A DNA stretch of 64,000 nt from Tridacna crocea (GCA_943736015.1 OX031072.1:13729501-13793500), one strand, 5' to 3'. Shown: positions 21,017-31,188, counted from the first letter of the stretch. Numbers and translations: made by a program. Notes: a model not told the origin generated them from the letters alone.

Positions 21017-21028
21017 CTGCTGATTTAA

Positions 21029-21256
21029 TTAACCATTAAGCTGCTAAGCACGACTCACTGGGCTTTTGTGGACAGCGTAGATCAAGATCAGACTGCACAG
21101 AATGTGCAGTCTGATCTTGGATCTTTGCTATCTGATGAAGAGATACCATTCCCCAAAAACATTAAATATTATTATTATAACTTTGAAATAGCAATATCTG
21201 AGTTTTTGCTATCGACTTGAAAATTTCATTTTAGTTATTTAGTCGGATAAAGGTTA
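21029..21256 (-). mobile_element. TTAA-3 element
   Basis: TTAACCATTAAGCTGCTAAG; dyad ATCAGACTGCACAGAATGTG; right arm TTTTTGCTATCGACTTGAAA; end AAAGGTTAA. Confidence 0.75.
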
Positions 21257-21372
21257 AAAACAAACAAACCGGAAGTACAGCCAGTGGAAAATACCAAGAA
21301 ACCTTTGTATTTGCAAGAAAAAAAAAAAATCCAACATATTGGAAAGTATAGATCCACACAGGGATCATAACT

Positions 21373-22080
21373 ATACAGGGTGTCCGGAAAGTAAGGTAAC
21401 ACATTCGTACATTATATTCTGGCTTAAAATATAAGATGAAGAGATAAAAAATATACATACATGTAAATTAAACATGTAAGTTCTTTGTGTGATAATTTAA
21501 TCCAATTTTCATAACATTTTGCGGTTTTATACAGATTTTAATTCAAAGGTGCTTTTTTCGGTCAATGGTGTCATATTGATAATTAATGACGTTTTCAAAG
21601 TGACGGCCAATTATGCTCTTTCCTTGCCGAACATGAAGGATAAAATTTTCAATCACTTAAGCGTACAGGTCTATCAATACCATTCTTCTTGATTTCACTT
21701 AAGTGTTCTTGAACAACATATCTGTGCTCTATAGGTATTTGATTGTCGAGTTTTGACTTCAAATAACACCACACAAACAAGTTGCACTGGTCAAGGTCAG
21801 GATGAAGTCATACAGATACGCAAAACAATTGGTTTATGCTGAATGGTGCTAAGGCACACTCATCTAAATCTGTGGCAGACTTTTTATATGATACCTTTAT
21901 ATAATACCTTTGATGATGGGATAATATCAAAACGATATTCCGGAGGTCACAGATAGCTGAACATTGTGGACTGCACACAGTCCCAACCTCAAGCTACGTA
22001 ACTTCTTCCTTTGCATTACTTTGAGGTTGAAGGTTTACGATCCCTACCCAGACAACACAGACATGTTGTTTAAAAATCTC
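21373..22080 (-). mobile_element. Decayed mariner/IS630-type transposon
   Basis: ATACAGGGTGTCCGGAAAGT at 21373 matches the terminus style of Tc1/mariner-IS630 elements with TA targets. On the minus strand 21661-21801 encodes PDLDQCNLFVWCYLKSKLDN followed by QIPIEHRYVVQEHLSEIKKN, matching the C-terminal part of such transposases (PDLTPCDFFLWGYLKSKVY). Stops interrupt the frame on both sides, for example just 5' of HPDLDQ, so the gene is dead. The other terminus was not located and the stated end is approximate. Confidence 0.55.
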
Positions 22081-22430
22081 TCAAGTAAACTCAGTATCAT
22101 TGATATTTGAATGTGTCCTAAAGTGATTGACAATTTCATCAGGTGTGTTAGGAAAAAAAAAGGGAACATAAAAGGCTGACAAATTGAAAATGTCATTAAT
22201 TACTAAAATGACGCCAATGACAATAACGGACTTCAGCTTTGAAATCAGAATAAAAGGGTGAATTTTAAGAGAAGTAAGTGAAATTACCACACAAAAAACT
22301 TGCATATTTTATATATGTATATGTTATGTGTTATCGATGGATTTGCATGATCGATCAATCGCACTGCGATCGATGGATCCGTCGATAGCGCAACAATCAA
22401 TCAATAGCGCAAGCATCAATCGATCTCAAT
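22081..22430. other. Non-coding stretch ending in ATCGATCA-type repeats
   Basis: 22325-22430 has irregular CGATCAATCG and ATCGATGGAT repeats, possibly derived from a SINE-D tail. Nothing else seen. Confidence 0.4.
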
Positions 22431-23179
22431 GTGCTAACGATGGATGGTCATGTACTACAGATCATCTGTGTCCAACTCCATCATTTGCCCTCCCTCCAGC
22501 CTCTGACCCACTCGGTTGACTCAGTGGTAAGTGTGTAAGACTCATGACCTGGTGGTTGTGAGTTCGATACCTGGTTGAGGCGAAATTTCTTACCAGCATA
22601 TTTTTGCCTCCTACCTCTGCTGAAGCATGTGAGAAAGGTAGTCGTTGGCTTTGGAAAGATAGCTGTGTTAGCTGTGCCAAGCCCCGTAGCTCAGTCAGTA
22701 TTGTTGCAGACTCAAGAACATGAGGTGGCTGGTTTGAACTTTGGCTTGACCAATATTCTTTCCAAGGATTGATGATAGATGTTGCAACAGGATTCTTTCC
22801 TCTCTCCCCGCTGTCATTTGTTTCGCCAATGCTTATGTGGGAAAGCAGCGATTGGCTTGGAAAGAATATTGTGCGGAGTACTGGTTAACAGAACTCCAGG
22901 AAAGCTTGAATAGGTACATTGGCTGTGGCGATATAACTGATATACAGTCGAAAAAGGCGTTAAACACCATACAATCAATCAAACCAGTTTCAGTACAGGT
23001 GTGAGAAAGCCAGGAAACGTGTGCGTCACGACAGCCAATAGGCCTACTACACTAGGCCTACCCCTCTGCTCCCACAACTGAAAATATATGATATGAATAT
23101 CAAGAGTGTCTAAAACTACTGATTTCTCTTAGACTTTACCACAGCCAAACTATAACTCACTTTCCATTCACCCCCTCCC
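22431..23179 (+). repeat. Left arm of a 0.75-kb inverted duplication
   Basis: Runs from GTGCTAACGATGGATGGTCA to ACTCACTTTCC...CCCCCTCCC. Matches the minus strand of 25322-23479 in the same order: a tRNA-derived head (GACTCAGTGGTAAGTGTGTA, GTGAGTTCGATACCTGG), AAAGGTAGTCGTTGGCTTTG, a complete SINE-D, then GTGTGAGAAAGCCAGGAAAC and TCTAAAACTACTGATTTCTC. Confidence 0.85.
22677..22984 (+). mobile_element. SINE-D inside the left arm
   Basis: GCCAAGCCCCGTAGCTCAGT (A box), GCTGGTTTGAACTTTGG (B box), tail TTAAACACCATACAATCAAT. It interrupts a SINE-E unit: flanking SINE-E sequences GATAGCTGTGTTAG and AGTACAGGTGTGAGAAAGCC continue on either side. Confidence 0.85.
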
Positions 23180-23478
23180 AAGCCACTGGCTCCTTTCCCA
23201 CAGAACCAATGTCGAAACAATGGACAGCGGCAAGAGAGGAATGCATCCTGTCTCAATGACTATCATCAGTCCTTGGAAGGAATATTGACGGAACCGGGGA
23301 TCAAACCTGCATAATCCTTTTCTCAAGAACAGAATCCTGTATGCTAACGAACGAGCTATAGGGCTTGGCACAACGATCATTAGATCACACTGCACCATAG
23401 GTCAATGGGTTTGTGGCATGCAGGACTGATTGCTATGTTGCCTGTTTTATCTTGGCTTCAACTGTTCGTGTGCGCACG
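23180..23478 (-). mobile_element. Spacer of the inverted duplication, mostly a third SINE-D
   Basis: Minus-strand head GCCAAGCCCTATAGCTCGTT near 23370 and body through CAGTGGCTTGGGAGG at 23173. Its 3' part is lost at the arm boundary. The sequence after 23400 is unassigned. Confidence 0.7.
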
Positions 23479-23691
23479 GGAGGGGGGGAGGGTGTTGGAA
23501 AGTGAGTTATATGTGTGGCTGCCGTAAGGTCTAAGAGAAATCAGTAGTTTTAGATGCACTTGATATACATATCTTACACTTTCAGTTGGGGGAGCAGCGG
23601 GGTAGTACTAGAGTACTACGCCTATTGGCTGTCGGTGATGCTCACATGTTTCCTGACTTTCTCACACCTGTTCTGACACTATTTTAATTTG

Positions 23692-23996
23692 ATTGTATGG
23701 AGTATAATGCTGTTTTTCGACAGTATTTCAGTTATATTGCGGCAGCCAGTGCACCTATCCATACTTTTCGGGAGTTCTTTTGACTAGTATTCCTCACAGT
23801 ATTCTTTCCAAGCCACTGGCTGCTTTCCCACAAATTCATTGTCAGAACAACAGAGATCAGCGAGAGAGGAACGAATCCTGTTGCAATGACTATCATCAAT
23901 CCTCGGAAAGAATATTGGCTGAGCCGGGGATCGAATCAGCCACTTTCTGTTCTCAAATCTGCAACTCTACCGACTGAGCTATGGGGCTCCACAAAG
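23692..23996 (-). mobile_element. SINE-D inside the right arm
   Basis: Minus strand: GGAGCCCCATAGCTCAGTCG, B box CTGATTCGATCCCCGG, end GCATTATACTCCATACAATC. Placed at the same point of SINE-E as the copy in the left arm. Confidence 0.85.
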
Positions 23997-24036
23997 CTAA
24001 CACAGCTATCTTTCCAAAGTCAATGACTACTTTTTA

Positions 24037-25118
24037 TCATACGCCCGTCGAAGACGGGACGTATTATGGGATCACCCGTGCCGGGCGGGCGGGCGGCGTC
24101 CAGTTCTTTGTCCGGAGCATATCTCCAAAACTATACAAGCTAGGGTTATGAAATTTCATGGGTGGATAGATCTCATCGAGGGGGAGTGCAGTGCACAGGA
24201 ATCATAACTCTTGCTCGCTTAACTTTTGAGTTATTGCCCTTTGTTGTTTTTCATACTTGAATTTTGTCCGGAGCATATCTCCAAAATTATACTACCTAGG
24301 GTTATGAAATTTCATGGGTGGATAGATCTCATTGAAGGGGAGTGCAGTGCACAGGAATCATAACTCTTGCTTGCTTAATTTTTGAGTTATTGCCCTTTGT
24401 TGTTTTTCATACTTGAATTTTGTCCGGAGCATATCTCCAAAACTATACTAGCTAGGGTTATGAAATTTCATGGGTGGATAGATCTCATTGAGGGGGAGTG
24501 CAGTGCACAGGAATCATAACTCTTGATCACTTAATTTTTGAGTTATTGCCCTTTGTTGTTTTTCATACTTGAATTTTGTCCGGAGCATATCTCCAAAACT
24601 ATACTAGCTAGGGTTATGAAATTTCATGGGTGGATAGATCTCATTGAGGGAGAGTGCAGTGCACAAGAATCATAACTCTTGCTCGCTTAATTTTTGAGTT
24701 ATTGCCCTTTGCCGTTTTTTATACTTGAATTTTGTCCGCTGAATATCTCCAGAACTATACTAGCTAGGGTTATGAAATTTCATGGCTGGATAGATCTCAC
24801 CGAGGGGGAGTGCAGTGCACAGGAATCATAACTCTTGCTTGCTTAATTTTTGAGTTATTGCCGTTTGTCGTTTTTCATACTTGATTTTTGTCCGGAGCAT
24901 ATCTCCAAAACTATACTACCTAGGGTTATGAAATTTCATGGGTGGATAGATCTCATTGAGGGGGAGTGCAGTGCACAGGAATCACAACTCTTGCTTGCTT
25001 AATTTTTGAGTTATTGCCCTTTGTTGTTTTTCATACTTGAATTTTGTCCAGTGCATGCCCCAGCTTTACAACTTGGGGTAAGACGGGCGTATCTTGCGAC
25101 AATTTGCCGCTCTTGTTC
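24037..25118 (+). mobile_element. Helentron-like element with six 156-bp units
   Basis: Left end ATCATACGCCCGTCGAAGAC with a GC-rich CGGGCGGGCGGGCGGC block; six units of 156 bp (TTTTGTCCGGAGCATATCTC ... GAGTTATTGCCCTTTG); right end GGTAAGACGGGCGTATCTTG then GCCGCTCTTG. ATACGCCCGTC at the left is inverted as GACGGGCGTAT at the right, the subterminal inverted repeat expected of Helentrons. It sits between T and T with no target duplication. No Rep/helicase coding, so non-autonomous. Confidence 0.75.
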
Positions 25119-25322
25119 TCACATGCTTCAGCAGAGGTGAGAGGCAAAAATATGCCAGAAAGAAATTTTCACTTCAACCAGGTATTGAACTCACAAGCAC
25201 CGGGTCATGAGCCTTACACACTCACCACTGAGCACCCGAGCAGGTCAGAGGCTGGAGGAAGGGCAAATGATGGAGTCGGACACGGATGATCTCTAGTAAA
25301 TGACCATCCAATTCGTTAGCGC
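25119..25322 (-). mobile_element. SINE-E head
   Basis: Minus strand TGCTCAGTGGTGAGTGTGTA (A box) and CTTGTGAGTTCAATACCTGG (B box), followed by TGGCATATTTTTGCCTCTCA and CTCTGCTGAAGCATGTGAGA. Part of the right arm. Confidence 0.7.
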
Positions 25323-25454
25323 AATTTCTCCTTTTCCCACAGTGTTTTTACCCTTTTTGAGAACTTTTTTGCATTTTCTTCAAATCTAAAATTGTCGTCT
25401 GCAAACTGTTTTGGTTTGGAAGAGTCCAACATTTGTTGTTTGGGAAAGGGTTAA
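25322..25454 (+). mobile_element. TTAA-1 right half
   Basis: TTTCTCCTTTTCCCACAGTG through GTCGTCTGCAAACTG to GGGAAAGGGTTAA. Its left half was apparently removed where the inverted duplication ends. Confidence 0.7.
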
Positions 25455-25462
25455 CTTTCATC

Positions 25463-25700
25463 TGTCTATAGAATACTAGTAATTTTGTATCACAAACTCC
25501 TACTACAGTTTCCTTCAATTGTATTGAAACTTTCCACATAATATTGAAGGTTTGCAAGACGCAATTTTCCAGTGTCAACTCCTCTTGGTTTAGGAATTAT
25601 CTCACCTTGAACTTGACACTTTTTTTATACCCCTGCAAAACAAATGTTTTCAAGGTTATACTGGAATCAGTCTGTCCGTCCATCTCTTTCCTTGGGTCTT
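25463..25700 (+). mobile_element. Element I, partial copy plus head of another
   Basis: ATACTAGTAATTTTGTATCA to GAACTTGACACTTTTTTT matches the second part of 17265-17567. It is followed at once by TATACCCCTGCAAAACAAAT and CTGTCCGTCC, the head of the same element, giving a tandem order. Confidence 0.55.
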
Positions 25701-25962
25701 AAAATGTTGACATTATGTAGTAAAGAATTAAAGGGACCATTCGGAAAAGCGATAACCATCACTAAATCAAAGGACTGAAAGTCCTGAAAAAGGATCATAT
25801 GGAACAGTATTTACATGTAGTAGTATGGTGTAATGAAAAATGAAAAAATCTGTTTCATGTGTATTTCATGTCATATTGTATTTGTAATTACTTTGTGGAG
25901 TTAGCAAGGATAAGGAAAGTCATGGTTGTTCTGGTAAACAGGACATTGTTATTGTATTACTT
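25701..25962. other. Non-coding stretch
   Basis: Nothing recognised. Confidence 0.35.
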
Positions 25963-26192
25963 TTAACTCTTAACCACACAATCCCGACTTTTAAAGACCC
26001 TGAGAAAGAAAAGCCTTAGAAAACATTGTGGGAAAAGGAGAAAATGCTGGTTACCAGCATTTTCTCTTTTTCCTACAATGTTTTCTACCCTTTCCAAATC
26101 AAATTTCAATTTTTGATTCATGTTTATTCTGTTGTCTGCAAATGCTTTCATTTTGGACCAGTCCAAAACTTTGTCGTTTGGTAAAGAGTTAA
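25963..26192 (+). mobile_element. TTAA-1 copy with flipped centre
   Basis: TTAACTCTTAACCACACAAT to GTTTGGTAAAGAGTTAA. Arms are + but the centre reads GGTTACC, the minus form. Confidence 0.85.
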
Positions 26193-26344
26193 GGAGTAAC
26201 AATTTGATCCATCAATCTGACACAGATTTCTTTTTGCTATAGAATTCAGAACTGTAATTTTCATATGCAGGGATATGAAATTGTTTTTCATCTTTTTTGT
26301 TGTCATTTTGAAAACTCAGAGTTCATTTTCTACTCAATACTGAA

Positions 26345-26445
26345 TTTTGATAACCCTTAGGAAAGAAGCCTTTACAGCGAAAAAGGAGAGGATGATAGTA
26401 CCAATTACTTTCTCTTTTCCCTGCAAATTGTAGTCTATTTTCTGA
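26345..26445. mobile_element. Eroded TTAA-1 core
   Basis: AACCCTTAGGAAAGAAGCC and AAAAGGAGAGGATGATAGTA / TACTTTCTCTTTTCCC; recognisable only by pattern. Confidence 0.4.
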
Positions 26446-26514
26446 AAAAAGAAGAAAAAAATCTCATCATATGAGTTGCATTAAGTATCGCCTTTATAAA
26501 TACATTCCAGAAAG

Positions 26515-26785
26515 CCCTGGAAGCTCAGTGGATAGTGTACGAGACTAGAGAACAGGATGTTGGGTTTGATCCCGGGCTTTGCCATTTTCTGTCTGAGGAT
26601 TGATGATGGTCTCATTGTGACAGGATTCATTCCTTTCTCACAGCTGACCTTTGTTTCCACCTTGGCCAAAGGCTTGAAAAGAAGCTTGTTTGGGGCACAG
26701 GATAGATGTACTGGCCACAAAGATATAACTGATATAATGTTGAGAACAGCTTTAAACACCATACAATCAATCAGTCAATCAGTAC
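26515..26785 (+). mobile_element. SINE-D
   Basis: TGGAAGCTCAGTGGATAGTG (A box), TTGGGTTTGATCCCGGG (B box), tail CTTTAAACACCATACAATCA then ATCAGTCAATCAGT. Confidence 0.8.
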
Positions 26786-26844
26786 TTTTGACAATGAATG
26801 AGTCCAAAAATTTTGTCATGTGGTAAATCTCCTCTGTCTTGGGT

Positions 26845-27072
26845 TTAATTATTAATACATCATCCTCACTTTTAATGACCCTTAGATAGGAAACAATTGA
26901 AACATTGTGGGAAAAGGAGAAAATGCTGGTAACCAGCATTTTTTCCTTTTCCCACAAAGTTTCCTATCCTTACAAAATCAAATTTCAAGTTTTGATTCAC
27001 TTTTAATTTTTTGTGGTCTGCAAATGCTTTCAGTTTGCATTAACCTAAAATTTTGTCGTGAGGTATAGTTAA
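26845..27072 (+). mobile_element. TTAA-1 copy
   Basis: TTAATTATTAATACATCATC to GAGGTATAGTTAA; palindrome intact (GGTAACC). A loose right-end fragment (GTCCAAAAATTTTGTCATGT) precedes it at 26795-26830. Confidence 0.75.
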
Positions 27073-27417
27073 GATACAAGAATATAAAGTGGTAGATAAT
27101 AGGGACGAGGTTAAACTCTAATCTATGAAGTTTCAGATACTCAAAAAATAAATAATATTCACATGGAATAATATCTGCAGTTAATCTGTTTTGTACTTTC
27201 AAACAGAATTAAGTCAAATCTTAGGAGTGAGTTCTATATTTAAGAAGATTATCAAAAACTCTGATATGTCCAAGTCTTCATTTGAAACCAAATGGGCTAT
27301 CTGCCATCTTGTCTACTAATCCGCTACAGTACTTTTGCAGTGAACAATTGATTATGCATCGAAAGAGACAAGATTAGAAGTTGGCCAGAGGTCATTTCTA
27401 AGTGACCTCTATTATTG
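27073..27417. other. Non-coding stretch
   Basis: Nothing recognised. Confidence 0.35.
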
Positions 27418-27662
27418 AATTATCCCTTTACCAGAAGATACCAGAAGACAAAATTTTAGATATTTCTAAATTAAAAAGAAATGTAGATTGCAAGAAAAAT
27501 AATTCTTTCAACTGTTTTAAGTTGTAATTGATGGCGTAGAAAACACTGTGGGAAAAAAAGAGATAATGTTGGTTACCAGCATTTTTTCCTTTTCCCACAC
27601 TGCTTTCAAATGTTTTCTTATATGGAACCATTTGAAACACAGGATTGTTTGGTTAAGGGTTA
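27418..27662 (-). mobile_element. TTAA-1 copy
   Basis: CCCTTTACCAGAAGATACC with that short terminal motif repeated; core AACACTGTGGGAAAAAAAGA; end GGTTAAGGGTTA, which begins the next copy. Confidence 0.7.
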
Positions 27663-27878
27663 CCATTTACCATACAATCTGTAGCTTAAACAACCCTGAA
27701 AAGGCTTTTTTAAACATTATGGGAAAAGGAGAAAATGCTGGTAACCAGCATTTTCTCCTTTTCCCACAGTGTTTTCCACCCTATCAAAAACATATTGCAT
27801 CATTTGAGCTACATTTACATTTTGGTATGTTTTCAATTTGGAAAAGTCTACAATTTTTGTTGTGTGATAAAGTGTTAA
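27659..27878 (+). mobile_element. TTAA-1 copy
   Basis: GTTACCATTTACCATACAAT to GTGATAAAGTGTTAA. Palindrome intact except CATTATGGG/CCCACAGTG mismatches. Confidence 0.75.
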
Positions 27879-28029
27879 ATAAATCGTTGAAAAGACACTG
27901 GGATTGACCGAGCTGGATAATAGCACTGACAACTTAATATAATATAAATCTTAAAATCCCTCTCATGTCCTTTTTATAAGATAATCTGTCATGAACCCTT
28001 TTTGACAATAATCTCGTCTTTAATCTCAT

Positions 28030-28352
28030 GTAGCAGCCAATCCAGGTAGCTCTGTCTAAGTCGTGTGCAGGATTTGCAAACAGGGATATGGGGGTTCGAT
28101 CCCCGACTCAGCCAACTTCTGTCTGGGGATTAATAATTATAGTCGTTTTCACAGGATTCATTCCTCTCCCACCACTGACCATTGTTTCAATGTTGGCTAT
28201 ATGGGAAAGCAGTTAGTGGCTTGGAAAGAAAAATGTGTTGAATACTGGTTAAAGAGACTGCAGGAAAGAATGGATATATAGGTGCACTGGTCATTGCAAT
28301 ATAATTGAAATGTTGTTGAAAAAGCATTTAACATCATACAATCAATCGATAT
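28030..28352 (+). mobile_element. SINE-D
   Basis: CCAATCCAGGTAGCTCTGTC, GGGGTTCGATCCCCGACTCA (B box), AAAGCAGTTAGTGGCTTGG, tail AACATCATACAATCAATCGA. Confidence 0.8.
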
Positions 28353-28359
28353 TCTGTAG

Positions 28360-28912
28360 TATGGAACTTTATTGAATATTATGAAAACAGTAGTATTGAA
28401 TATTATGAAAACAGTTAGTATTTAATATTATGAAGACAGTTAGTATTGAATATTATGAGGACAGTAGTATTGAATATCATGAGAACAGTAGTATTGAATA
28501 TCATGAGGACAGAAGTATTGAATATCATGAGAAGACTGGTATTGAATATCATGAGAAGACTAGTATTAAATATTATGAGGACAGTAGTATTGAATATTAT
28601 GAGGACAGTAGTCTTGAATATCATGAGAACAGTAGTCTTGAATATCATGAGAAGACTAGTATTGAATATTATGAGGACAGTAGTCTTGAATATCGTGAGG
28701 ACAGTAGTCTTGAATATCGTGAGGACAGTAGTCTTGAATATCGTGAGGACAGTAGTATTGAATATCATGAGAAGAGTAACATTGAATATCATGAGAAGAG
28801 TAGCATTGAATATTATGAGAAGAGTAGCATTGAATATTATGAGGACAGTTGTATTGAATATTATGAGAACAGTAGTATTGAATATTATGAGGATAGTAGC
28901 CAAACTTACCCG
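28360..28912 (+). repeat. 24-bp satellite, about 22 units
   Basis: Unit AGTAGTATTGAATATTATGA plus GGAC. Sub-blocks differ: GAAAAC at the left edge, CTTGAATATCGTGAGG in a run of three, GAAGAGTAGCATTGAATA in a later run. As 24 is a multiple of three, several frames stay open and read an 8-residue repeat such as EYYEDSSI or NIMRTVVL. It follows directly on a SINE-D tail. Confidence 0.95.
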
Positions 28913-28984
28913 ACACTTTCATCATAGAAACCAGCATTTTCTATTTTCACCACAGCATTTTCTATCCATAGAGGATTTGTTTGT

Positions 28985-29215
28985 TTAACTCTTTACCAAA
29001 CAATCCCTGGTTTTTACGACCCTGTGATAGAATTTTTTTGAAAACATTAAGGGAAAAGGAGGAAATACTGGTAACCAGTATTTTCTCCTTTTCCCACAAT
29101 GTTTTTTACCCTGCTGGAAACAAATTCCTATTTTTGAGTTACATTTATTTTGTCATCTGCAAGTGCTTTCAATGTGGACCCAAGTCTCACATTTTGTTGT
29201 TTGGTAAAGAGTTAA
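28985..29215 (+). mobile_element. TTAA-1 copy
   Basis: TTAACTCTTTACCAAACAAT to GTTTGGTAAAGAGTTAA; GAGGAAATACTGG in the left core arm is matched by CCAGTATTTTCTCC in the right. Confidence 0.85.
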
Positions 29216-29219
29216 ATTG

Positions 29220-29430
29220 TGGTTTACCCTGTTTTCAACATCATTTCAGTCAAATTGCATCAACAGCTCACATGTTCATGTTTTCCTGGGTTTCACCAGT
29301 ACTAGGTTAGAGCTGTTAAGTGTCTTGCCTAAGGACACTTCTGTGAAAAACCAAGTGGAGCCAGTAAGCTTCGAACCTAGGGCTCCTGGTCACGGGTCCT
29401 ACACTTTACCACTGATCCGCTCAGGAACCC
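29220..29430 (-). mobile_element. tRNA-derived SINE, third type
   Basis: Minus strand GAGCGGATCAGTGGTAAAGT (A box), CCTAGGTTCGAAGCTTACTG (B box), then AAGTGTCCTTAGGCAAGACA, a motif seen in many marine-invertebrate SINEs. Confidence 0.65.
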
Positions 29431-29472
29431 TCTGCCTTACAGAGACAAATCTCTTTATTGTATAAGAAACAT

Positions 29473-29640
29473 TTAACCCTTTACCACATGACAAAATGTT
29501 GGACTGTCTAAATTCAGCATTTTCTCCTTTTTCCCACAAGGTTTTCTGCCCTTTCAGAGACAAATTTCATCAGTCGAGACGCTTAATTTGTCGCCTGCAA
29601 ATGCTTTTAATTTGAATGAGTGTAACATTTTGTTCCATTT
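29473..29640 (+). mobile_element. TTAA-1 copy lacking its left core arm
   Basis: TTTAACCCTTTACCACATGA, then CAGCATTTTCTCCTTTTTCC, ends at AACATTTTGTTCC where SINE-E begins. A right-end fragment (TTTGTCGTCTAGTAATGC) continues after SINE-E at 29860-29930. Confidence 0.6.
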
Positions 29641-29642
29641 TA

Positions 29643-29858
29643 ACAGCTAAGGTCATATCATGGCAGTCAGTGACACACATGTGTTTCCTGATTTACACAA
29701 CTTTCTTTCCAAAGCCATCGACTACTTTTCTCACATGCTTCAGCAGAGGTGAGAGGCGAAAATATGCCGGAAAGAAAGTTCACACATCCGGGTATCAAAC
29801 TCACAACCACCAGGTCATGAGTCTGACATGCTCACCACTGAGCCACCTGGGTGGGAGT
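29643..29858 (-). mobile_element. SINE-E, near full length
   Basis: Minus strand: CCCAGGTGGCTCAGTGGTGA (A box), GTTTGATACCCGG (B box), CTCTGCTGAAGCATGTGAGA, AAAGTAGTCGATGGCTTTGG, end CTGACTGCCATGATATGACC. It shows what SINE-E looks like without the SINE-D insertion found in the inverted duplication. Confidence 0.75.
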
Positions 29859-30133
29859 TAATTTGTCGTCTAGTAATGCTTCCAATTTGAACCAGTGTTC
29901 AATATTATGGTCACATGGCAAAGAAACTTGAAGGGCGAAAAATTTAATGCATTTCTCTTTGAACATTTAGGATTTCAGTGATTCTTCATGGAGAAAATGG
30001 ATAATCTTAAGCTTACAGTTTTCAATATATTGATATCATTCACAGGATCACAAATTGAAGAATAAATGATGTAAGAATGGCTGTATTCTTTCTTCAACCT
30101 AAGTGGTATAAAATAAATGAACTGGCTTTTTTT

Positions 30134-30572
30134 TTAACTCTACCATACCATGAGACAAAATTTTGGACTCTATCAAATCGACAGCATTTGCAGGCAACAA
30201 AATAAATGAAGCTCAAGTGAAGACTCTGTCCTTAATATGGTAGAAAACATTGTGGGAAAAGGAGAAAATGCTGGCCTTTTTTCTGCACTGGTATCATTAA
30301 GTTAGCAAGTCTTGAGATTTTGAATTCAGTTTACCAAGCGAAGAAATTTCCTGTTGTCTCTGCATGTCACATTCTTCGAAGATTCAACTTGTCTTTTATG
30401 ACGCATCACCAATCCTGCAAATACCTGGAAATTTATTTTGGAAACAGTTGAAAACATTGTGGGAAAAGGAGAAAATGCTGGTTTCCAGCATTTTCTCCTT
30501 TTCCCACACTGTTTTCAAAAAGGCTTCTCTCTCAGGGTTGTTAAAAGTAGGGATTGTGTGCTATAGGGTTAA
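30134..30572 (-). mobile_element. TTAA-1 copy split by about 160 bp
   Basis: TTAACTCTACCATACCATGA to AGGAGAAAATGCTGGCC at 30278; unrelated DNA; then AACATTGTGGGAAAAGGAGA at 30447 repeats the left core arm before the right arm and CTATAGGGTTAA. The left core arm is therefore present twice. Confidence 0.6.
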
Positions 30573-30886
30573 CTAGCAAATTCAGTAGAGTTGTCCTATT
30601 TCCACAATTTTCCCCAAAGCCGTCTCTGTTCAGTTCATACAAAAGTAGATTTTTTAGTGATGGTCTATACTGGAAAAAGGTCTTGTCTATTCATAATAAT
30701 CTACAGATGTATTGAAGTTCCAATTGTTTATGACGAGTGTCAGTATTTTGTTTTATTTGATTCTTTACAAATGGACTGACATTATAAAGTGGAGTTTTTA
30801 TCTCTTAATAGAACATAAAACTCAATATTTATTGCAGTTTATCTCTCCTTTTTTGTCTGTTAGAGATTTTCTTTTCTCTTGTATAC
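30573..30886. other. Non-coding stretch
   Basis: Nothing recognised. Confidence 0.35.
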
Positions 30887-31141
30887 TTAACCCATTACCA
30901 CACAATCCCTACTTTTGACAAACCTGAGAAAGAAGCCTTTAGAAAACATTGTGGAATAAAGGAGAAATGCTCGTAACCAGCATTTTCTCCTTTTTCCCCA
31001 CAGTGTTTTGTACCCTTCAGAAACGATTTCCATATTTACAGCCACTTTTATTTTGTCGTCTTGTTTACTTTTCCCACAATGGTTTCAAAAGGCTTCTTTA
31101 TCAGGATTGTTAAAAGTTGGGATTGTGTGGCAAAGGGTTAA
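30887..31141 (+). mobile_element. TTAA-1 composite of opposite halves
   Basis: Starts as a + copy (TTAACCCATTACCACACAAT) but after TTTTGTCGTCTTG switches to a minus-copy right end (CCCACAATGGTTTCAAAAGG ... GGATTGTGTGGCAAAGGGTTAA). Both ends are thus ACACAATCC-type. Confidence 0.65.
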
Positions 31142-31188
31142 AATGTATGGAATGATTTGCTCTGTAAACATACCTAAATTACTTAAGA

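Larger units (their letters stand above)
23479..25322 (-). repeat. Right arm of the inverted duplication, carrying a Helentron-like insertion
   Basis: Reads on the minus strand as the left arm reads on the plus strand, at roughly 80-85% by eye. Minus-strand order: head 25322-25119, the insertion, AAAGTAGTCATTGACTTTGG, SINE-D (23996-23692), then the GTGTGAGAAAGTCAGGAAAC flank. Without the insertion its length is about equal to the left arm. Confidence 0.85.

Noticed and set aside
22500-22570. A functional tRNA gene (CTCAGTGGTAAGTG ... GAGTTCGATACCTGG)
   Set aside because: A and B boxes are present but no complete acceptor stem pairs; it is the head of SINE-E, repeated at 25200 and 29820.
28415-28988. 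Open frames of 160-180 codons with 8-residue repeats on both strands
   Set aside because: They follow from a 24-bp satellite whose unit is a multiple of three; no start context, splice sites or conserved domain.
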